Shown: positions 22,101 through 25,765 of the stretch, in pieces | Numbering within the stretch: position 1 is the stretch's first letter | Layout of the letters: each line of letters begins with the position of its first letter | The notes under the pieces: generated by a model | What the model saw: only the letters and a program-made list of their open reading frames with translations | Told to the model about the DNA's origin: nothing | Database searches by the model: none | Translations under genes and position numbers: made by a program | Assembly (NCBI GenBank): GCA_019648995.1 | Contig: BLXT01000981.1 | Location: 818,225-843,989 of the forward strand | Direction: 5' to 3' | Length of the DNA: 25,765 nt | Origin: Plakobranchus ocellatus | Taxonomy: Eukaryota; Mollusca; Gastropoda; Plakobranchidae

Positions 22101-23862
22101 TGAGATGGGTAAAACAGTGAATTCATTTTCTGTTTCAAATTTAATATCTTATTTTTTTCATCTGAAATGGACAACATACATAAAAATAATTAGCTCTAAA
22201 ATTGGGAATGTAGATGAAATCGGTGAGCAAACCAAAGGGAAACAAAAGAGACAAATACAGATATTATTTTATGAAATAAAGGTTAAAATTCACATATACT
22301 AATACATATCAAGTGGTATTTTAATAAAAAGATGATAAAGTGGATTTTCAACACCAACAGTGCTGCCTTAATCTTGCAGGCTGACACTCTTTGAAGGTGA
22401 AAACAAATGCCTAAGGCAAATTACCTGAGTACTACTGGCTGTTAAAGAGTACTTAAAAAAAAAAAAAGCTTTGAAATATGCTTGGAAAAGAAATAGAATA
22501 AATATTGATGCATGGTATTTATTAATAAAATTGACAAAATTGGATATCTGCCATGTTAGGAGCCATGTTGGTGTGAAAATACTGTGATCTAACTATTCAA
22601 AACTGGTAGGAAGAACTTGGTCATGCAGAATTACGTAACAAATTTATGGGTTTTTTCCTTATCAAAATGATATTTAATATTCTTCTTTTATGTTTATTAC
22701 ATGGCATTGTGGATGTTTTTTCGTACGAGACGTCTGTTCACCATTTTAAAGGAATTTAAAAGTAACAATGTTTATGGCATTCAAAGGAAATGACAGTTTT
22801 GTCAGTTGGGGTCATACATATTCTAGCACTACCACACCAAACACTTCCTAATCATACCAGAGTTATAAGATATTCATGGCTCTTCTCATAACTAACATCA
22901 GTACACATGTTTAGAGCTTGACACTGAAAATGTACTTTCCCACACAAGGTTGTGGTTTTTTGCACTGTATTAAAATCAGGAACTTTACCCCCAAAAACTG
23001 GGAGCGATGGTCAAGAATTTCCATATTTTTATTCGGGCTTGTTTCTAGCCCAGCTGACTTTCAGCCTATACGCTTTCATTCAATGCCATATTAATCATTT
23101 TTTTTCCATAAAGCAGCTCATGGTGCTTTTTAATACAAGTATAAATTTAAGTGCCGGGTAAACGAGTTTTCAAAAAGCCCAGGTCATCTTGAGTTGGTTA
23201 CTGTAGATTGTATTGTCAATGCTGGGAGTTGAAGATTCAATTTATTGATGTGAAAAGAATAAATGATAAATGTCATGTCCATCTTAAATCTAACAGTGGT
23301 TTTTTAAAGGTGATTTAGTATTAATACTACCTAACTCTCAACATATTGGTTTGAAAAAGAATTTCATTGTAAAAAGCACTGACCCATTAACTTTAACCTT
23401 TTGTGTCCTTTTAACACTGCTCTATCATACGAGACAGTGCAAGAACAATATAGAATAAATTTACCACAAAGGTCAATGGTTAAAGAGATGACAGAAGTGG
23501 AACTAATAAGAAAATTTGGGCTTTATTTTTAATCTGAGTCAAGCTAGTTTCTGACTTTGAAAGAAATAAAGGTGTACCTTTCATAATATCTTTTTTCACA
23601 CCATCAGGGTTAGACTGACACCACTGGCCTAGAGTGTGAATTGCTATGAAATTTGCCTCAAACTCAGTGTTTGGGTTTGTCATCACACCATTTATGTACG
23701 GGATAATTTCAGGAGACCTTCCTTCATAGGGACCCAAAAATATACGCCTTGGATCATAATCATTGGCATGAATATTGTCCCAAATCACAGCCGGTCTTTT
23801 AAGTACAGATGAGATTTCTTCTAAAGAGGGAATGGTCAATTTCTTGCTGACAACACGTGGAC
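7513..23862 (-). CDS. OGA: Protein O-GlcNAcase, 5'-truncated by the window edge (8 exons)
   Basis: OGA hydrolyses O-GlcNAc from Ser/Thr of nuclear and cytoplasmic proteins, opposing OGT. The join of 23578-23862, 20926-22025, 20473-20647, 17727-17812, 15523-15627, 11095-11186, 8855-9047 and 7513-7812 is 2336 nt. It gives 778 residues (the first a Gly split with an upstream exon) and a TAA stop. Every border is GT-AG and all phases match. Recalled human OGA (916 aa) aligns along the whole length. Residues 1-95 lack indels and correspond to human 251-345. Order: end of the GH84 barrel (1 to about 115), first stalk helix (about 129-146), Pro/Ser-rich linker (about 150-400), helical stalk (about 405-550), pseudo-acetyltransferase domain (about 550-778). 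The chain from this point is about 112 residues longer than human, nearly all of it linker. The catalytic Asp pair is encoded outside the window. Identity is very secure; borders were read by eye. Confidence 0.97.
7813..8854 (-). other. OGA: OGA intron 7 (1042 bp)
   Basis: Bounded by GAG|GTAATA and TAATACAG on the minus strand. Apart from an A-run at about 8810-8824 near the donor side, nothing is recognisable. Confidence 0.9.
8855..9047 (-). CDS. OGA: OGA window exon 7: core of the pseudo-acetyltransferase domain
   Basis: The exon is 193 nt. The acceptor CTGCAG|A completes Lys615, and the donor GAG|GTAATA is in phase 0. It encodes IIGKFLTLSPEYGFVIEDD then GVCGYAVAALDARDF and ISWLPAMCEKY, matching human [35 protein letters not shown] and ISWIPFMQEKY. 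These are the central beta strands of the GNAT-like fold. Confidence 0.96.
9048..11094 (-). other. OGA: OGA intron 6 (2047 bp)
   Basis: Contains the CpG-rich block at about 9690-10070. The following sequence to about 10620 is less AT-rich than usual and looks repeat-like, but no element family was recognised. Several A and T runs. Confidence 0.9.
9690..10070. other. Second, weaker CpG-rich block in an OGA intron
   Basis: About 14 CpG occur in 380 nt, including ACGCGC near 9981, against a CpG-poor background. A C/T-rich stretch (9712-9765) ends in TTTTCAG. A 62-codon minus frame (9818-10006) is not recognisable as a protein. Probably a repeat or a remnant of one. Confidence 0.4.
11095..11186 (-). 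CDS. OGA: OGA window exon 6: pseudo-acetyltransferase domain
   Basis: The exon is 92 nt. It enters in phase 0 after TTTTTAAAAG and leaves in phase 2 at GATAA|GTATGC. It encodes DALYNICLKTCDDGMDG and ends LLMGD plus two bases of Lys615, matching human ASVYKICREMYDDGVG and DLIGDK. The join to exon 5 skips the intron holding the assembly gap. The human alignment is continuous across it, so no coding exon is needed inside the N-run. Confidence 0.94.
12180..12290. repeat. Possible dispersed-repeat fragment with GGGGC-AAA-GCCCC hairpin
   Basis: AGGGGCAAAGCCCCT at 12243-12257 forms a 6-bp stem with a 3-nt loop. The surroundings are more GC-rich than the intron around them. Its look suggests a repeat copy, but no second copy is in the window. 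Confidence 0.3.
13031..13167. repeat. GA microsatellite inside a duplicated flank, cut by the assembly gap
   Basis: A 41-nt sequence at 13031-13071, ending GTGATAAAAG, recurs exactly at 13127-13167, an offset of 96 nt. Between the copies lies a (GA)n tract. The second copy ends at the first N, which suggests a longer array of about 96-bp units collapsed or lost at the gap. Confidence 0.9.
13168..13966. other. Assembly gap (799 N)
   Basis: Undetermined bases within the intron between OGA exons 5 and 6. The OGA coding sequence is continuous without it. Any open frame running through it is an artefact. Confidence 0.99.
13967..14480. other. CpG-dense intronic block
   Basis: I count 28 CpG in about 514 nt, while neighbouring intron sequence such as 15001-15300 has one or two per 300. 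A TATATAAA word is at 14088-14095. A 93-codon minus-strand open frame (14234-14515) matches no family I recognise. The block could be a young insertion not yet depleted of CpG, or an unmethylated internal promoter. It adjoins the assembly gap. Confidence 0.6.
14636..14850. repeat. Degenerate GATGAT-rich simple repeat
   Basis: Many GATGATG-type words are interrupted by AAG, GTG and ATT. The long Met-rich plus frame and His-rich minus frame here are consequences of the repeat, not genes. A shorter similar stretch lies at about 12150-12182. Confidence 0.85.
15040..15070. repeat. Short inverted repeat (9-bp arms)
   Basis: TAAGCCTGC at 15040-15048 pairs with GCAGGCTTA at 15062-15070 around a 13-nt loop. 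It is intronic, with no known role. Confidence 0.5.
15523..15627 (-). CDS. OGA: OGA window exon 5: start of the pseudo-acetyltransferase domain
   Basis: The exon is 105 nt, exactly 35 codons, in phase 0 on both sides. The acceptor is ATGGACAG|CGA and the donor GAG|GTATGG. It encodes RLLPIDSAHDLF and later LRPYTPADE, matching human RLLPIDGANDLF and IRPYFPKDE. A T-run of about 14 lies upstream of the acceptor on the minus strand and may serve as part of the polypyrimidine tract. Confidence 0.95.
15628..17726 (-). other. OGA: OGA intron 4 (2099 bp)
   Basis: AT-rich. A less AT-rich stretch near the donor (about 17520-17710) has no recognised coding content. No other structure seen. Confidence 0.85.
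17727..17812 (-). CDS. OGA: OGA window exon 4: stalk to C-terminal domain junction
   Basis: The exon is 86 nt. The acceptor ATAACAG|GG completes Gly521 as GGG, and the exon ends at CAA|GTATGT in phase 0. It encodes FSKGYKEAFMS followed by GDQEPWVFRGGL, corresponding to human CRSHSSAQFLI and GDQEPWAFRGGL with identical spacing (11 residues between the two Gly). A competing acceptor AG lies 10 nt further in (CCAAG|GG) but would put a TAA in frame after the phase-1 exon, so the upstream one was chosen. Confidence 0.95.
17813..20472 (-). other. OGA: OGA intron 3 (2660 bp)
   Basis: AT-rich with long A and T runs (for example T-run at 18331-18348) and a short CAA repeat at about 19850-19865. Exon phases 1/1 and the protein alignment leave no room for a missing constitutive exon. 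Confidence 0.85.
20473..20647 (-). CDS. OGA: OGA window exon 3: helical stalk segment
   Basis: The exon is 175 nt, in phase 0, after GTACAG and ending CTAG|GTATAA in phase 1. It encodes residues 463-520 plus the first base of Gly521. It begins with EWHHLSEEF and contains CDMYSYLWDLVSLLK and HVQWL, matching human [25 protein letters not shown]. In known OGA structures this helical region forms the stalk that dimerises and covers the partner active site. The preceding intron is only 278 bp, the shortest in the window. Confidence 0.95.
20926..22025 (-). CDS. OGA: OGA window exon 2: large exon with first stalk helix and disordered Pro/Ser linker
   Basis: The exon is 1100 nt. It enters in phase 1 (G|AT gives Asp) after TTGTTTCAG and leaves in phase 0 at GAG|GTGAAT. 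The ATG at 22015-22017 is internal, not a start. The exon first encodes an acidic stretch with IKLE (residues 106-109), then YQPKMALKTAVKDWLLEL, which matches the human stalk helix around SPQMALKLALTEWLQEF. About 250 residues of Pro/Ser/Thr-rich low-complexity sequence follow, longer than the human linker. The exon ends in a conserved part containing a second IKLE, LFYMPFEHG and LHWLRNN, matching human LFYLPYEHG and FQWLRAN. The acceptor region is tandemly repeated in the adjoining intron (see the repeat at 21969-22178). Confidence 0.96.
21969..22178 (-). repeat. Tandem triplication across the OGA exon 2 acceptor (unit about 74 bp)
   Basis: Copies start at 21969, 22043 and 22118 in plus coordinates, with spacings of 74 and 75 bp. 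Copy 1 is the genuine exon 2 edge with its acceptor. Copies 2 and 3 lie in the intron upstream of it. On the minus strand copy 2 reads CTCAG|ATGA followed by codons for MSPITSYIKLKTEN, against MSPIASDIKLETEN in the exon. Copy 3 keeps ATTTCAG and, in another frame, DIKFETENEFTV, but has lost about 20 bp. Both intronic copies would meet an in-frame stop if spliced to exon 1. Confidence 0.9.
22026..23577 (-). other. OGA: OGA intron 1 of the window (1552 bp)
   Basis: Its last 150 nt are copies of the adjoining exon edge (see the tandem triplication). The rest is AT-rich with nothing recognised. Confidence 0.9.
23578..23862 (-). CDS. OGA: OGA window exon 1: C-terminal part of the GH84 catalytic barrel
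   Basis: The exon is 285 nt. It enters in phase 1, with an upstream G plus GT giving Gly, and leaves in phase 1 (AAAG|GTACAC). The acceptor is TTTTTCAG|GTCC. It encodes GPRVVSKK followed by VIWDNIHANDYD, the most conserved stretch of OGA. In family terms W28, N30 and D35 match human W278, N280 and D285, and N63 of TNPN matches N313; these residues line the GlcNAc pocket. FEANFIAIHTLGQW follows, as in vertebrates (FEANYVAIHTLATW). All visible substrate-binding residues are intact, so the enzyme is probably active if the upstream Asp pair is present. Confidence 0.97.
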
Positions 23863-25765
23863 CTGAAAAATAAAACGTATGAAATAGGAGTTTTGACAAT
23901 ATTTCCTTAGATCAATTCAGATGACGTTTTCAATAGTTTGAGCTATATCACAGTTATGTGCTGGCACTTTATGTCTGATTCCACAGTACAAGAAGAAGAA
24001 TGAACAGTTGTTTTTCAAAGAAATCTCATTCTTAACCTTTTAAAAATCAGCAAATGTACTGTAACAACCAGCCTAAAGTTTGATTTTGCCAATACAAAAT
24101 TCAATGAGGAACAAGGATATGTATTGAGATAGTCAAATTAAGTTACATGTCACATTCTTAAAATTTCAAATCATCAAGTATGTAGCTTGAAATGGTGAAA
24201 ACTGGATGCACATTCTGAATCACCACATAAATGTTCATGGCTGATAGCCTAAAATGCTCTATGAACATACATCATGCCCATCAACCACATTTTATTTCGT
24301 CCATCTGTCAAGACGAGCCATCTTTTTTAACTACTGTTTTCCAAATGAGGTTGGGTTTTCTCAATGACTAAAAATAGCCAATATTTTAGAAATTATGCCA
24401 TTATCAGACCTGCCTACAACCTCGCATCTTGCGAGAAATCCTGTATTTTTTATCCGTCACGCAATCCCACATTTTATTTAAAATTCCTACAAAACCAACA
24501 CAGGGCAAACTATTTTTACGGCTTTTTTCTCTCCTTAAAACCTGAGTAACTGAACACATCCCGAAATTTTATCATTTCCGGTATTCATTTTCTTACTGCT
24601 AAAGCATTGTTACAAATGTGTCACACTGATCATTCATTCAAACAAAACACCAAACAGAAAGCCTGATCTATTTGAATACTAAAAACATAATCATCAACTA
24701 AAAGATGCAAAAATAATATATCCCATTTAAAAATAGCCAAAGATTTGGGCTCTGCAATAGGTCCTTGACAAAAGTACTTAAAATTTACGGACATGAGCTT
24801 TTATTGGGTGTAGGCTTAACTTCGAGTCAGATTTAATCTAGAATTAGCATTGATTGTGGAATTGGTACTACAGTGTAGTTTTCTAAAATTCAACACTTTT
24901 TTTTTCTATTAAAAAGGTTAACAGGTTTTAGGATCCCTTACATTTAATCTCATTTTGATAGGTATATATATATATCTAGATCTAAACTTTTCTCCAAAAC
25001 ACATTGTCATTCCAGAGGAAGACTCCAGATGATTGGTTTTTTTTTAAAGATTTTACATGCATTTGCTTTTCTTTTATGGGAAGATCATTAATTATAGAAC
25101 TTGGTACACAATGTGAACCACTAGAAGATTAAATCATGTACTAAAAAAGAAACAATTTCTTGCCGCTGAAAATAAAGAATAGGTGTTGACTTTTCTTCAA
25201 ATTTAGAAATAATATGCTGTTTGAGATTTAGGAAGCAGAACATAGCTAAGGACTCAATGACTTTATCAGTGCATGTATTACATTAATATTGTGAAGGTTA
25301 TTGAATGGCAAGGTGAGAAGCATGTAAAGCCATGTTATTATTTGCTTGAGATGTGGATTACTGAAAATAAAGATTTTCTTAGAATTCTTGCATATATGTA
25401 TTAATTATTTCACACAATATACACACACACAAAAAAAAAGAACCTGTTTTAACATTTACAAGGTAGACTTTGTTTTAGAATATTTTGACTTACATAGAAA
25501 ACCTGAAATTGAAAAGAAACAAGTCTGTTTCATATTAGTTCAGTCCAATTGATTAGGACTTGAGCTCAGTCTTTGGGTGCTATTATTTCTTATATGTATT
25601 TTTTTTTTTTTTTGCTTTAAGCATGAAGTATCATATTTCATTTTCACAGGGTTTGATTTGTTAATACTTAATTCGATACAGTGACAGTTCATTAGCTGTT
25701 TTTTGTTTGTTTTTTTTACTTACGGGGGAGGGGGGGAGACACCCCGAGACCCCCCCCCCCCCCCC
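23863..25765 (-). other. OGA: Part of an upstream OGA intron
   Basis: At least 1.9 kb upstream of window exon 1 with no OGA coding sequence recognised. The preceding exon must end in a single G (phase 1) beyond the right edge. Contains a TA run with AGATCT words (24963-24985) and a T-run near 25600. Confidence 0.75.
25724..25765. repeat. G-tract / C-tract structure at the right edge
   Basis: Plus strand: G5-A-G7 at 25724-25736, then CCCC (25742-25745), then at least 16 C (25750-25765) running off the window. G-tracts and C-tracts can pair as a hairpin. The minus strand G-run can form a G-quadruplex. It lies in the OGA intron leading to upstream exons. Homopolymer length may be a sequencing artefact. 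Confidence 0.7.

Noticed and set aside
22043..22178. Intronic copies 2 and 3 as alternative coding starts of exon 2
   Set aside because: With the phase-1 donor both meet in-frame stops: copy 2 (AT GAA TGA) almost at once, copy 3 on running into copy 2. They are kept as repeats, not CDS.
25713..25724. Strong donor-like GTAAGTA on the minus strand as the end of the preceding OGA exon
   Set aside because: The exon before it would end in a C-run and give Arg instead of the required Gly at the split codon; the upstream sequence is homopolymeric G/C, not OGA coding.
1..25765. Search for tRNA, rRNA, CRISPR array or bacterial-type operon
   Set aside because: No cloverleaf with conserved T-arm was noticed, no rRNA words, and no regularly spaced direct repeats with unique spacers. 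The window is eukaryotic gene and intron sequence.

Overview
This is a 25.8-kb piece of animal nuclear DNA. It is AT-rich, intron-rich and full of homopolymer runs and decayed repeats. It carries the 3' two-thirds of one recognisable gene on the minus strand: O-GlcNAcase (OGA, also called MGEA5 or NCOAT), the enzyme that removes O-linked N-acetylglucosamine from nuclear and cytoplasmic proteins. Eight exons with GT-AG borders and consistent codon phases join into 778 residues (one shared with the upstream exon) ending in a stop. The protein is clearly animal OGA but distant from the vertebrate form. A longer Pro/Ser-rich linker, recurrent AGATCTAGATCTAG words, GA-rich microsatellites and a decayed non-LTR retrotransposon suggest an invertebrate, perhaps a mollusc. 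The species cannot be fixed from this window alone.

Layout, in plus coordinates. 1-950: short repeats, namely AGATCT-rich DNA, three tandem copies of a 72-bp unit, and a nested foldback cluster built on CCACCTA. 950-1711: no gene seen. About 1712-3000 (minus): a non-LTR (LINE) reverse-transcriptase relic broken by stops and frameshifts. 3001-7512: OGA 3' UTR and 3' flank, with a possible Cys-rich coding relic near 3744-3870. 7513-23862 (minus): OGA exons 8 to 1 in window numbering, separated by introns of 278 to 4336 bp. 23863-25765: part of the intron leading to upstream OGA exons outside the window. A 799-base assembly gap (13168-13966) lies inside the largest intron and does not interrupt coding sequence.

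The exons here encode the end of the GH84 catalytic barrel, including the equivalents of human W278, N280, D285 and N313. They also encode the first stalk helix, the disordered linker, the helical stalk/dimerisation region and the complete pseudo-acetyltransferase domain. The catalytic Asp pair (human D174/D175) must lie upstream, outside the window.

The most unusual structure is at the 5' edge of the large linker exon. A unit of about 74 bp spanning the 3' splice site and the first exon codons is present three times in tandem. One copy is the real exon edge; the other two are decaying copies in the intron, each still carrying an acceptor-like CAG. Other points of interest are two CpG-dense blocks in otherwise CpG-poor introns, a compound GA satellite that ends exactly at the assembly gap, and a G-tract/C-tract structure at the right edge.
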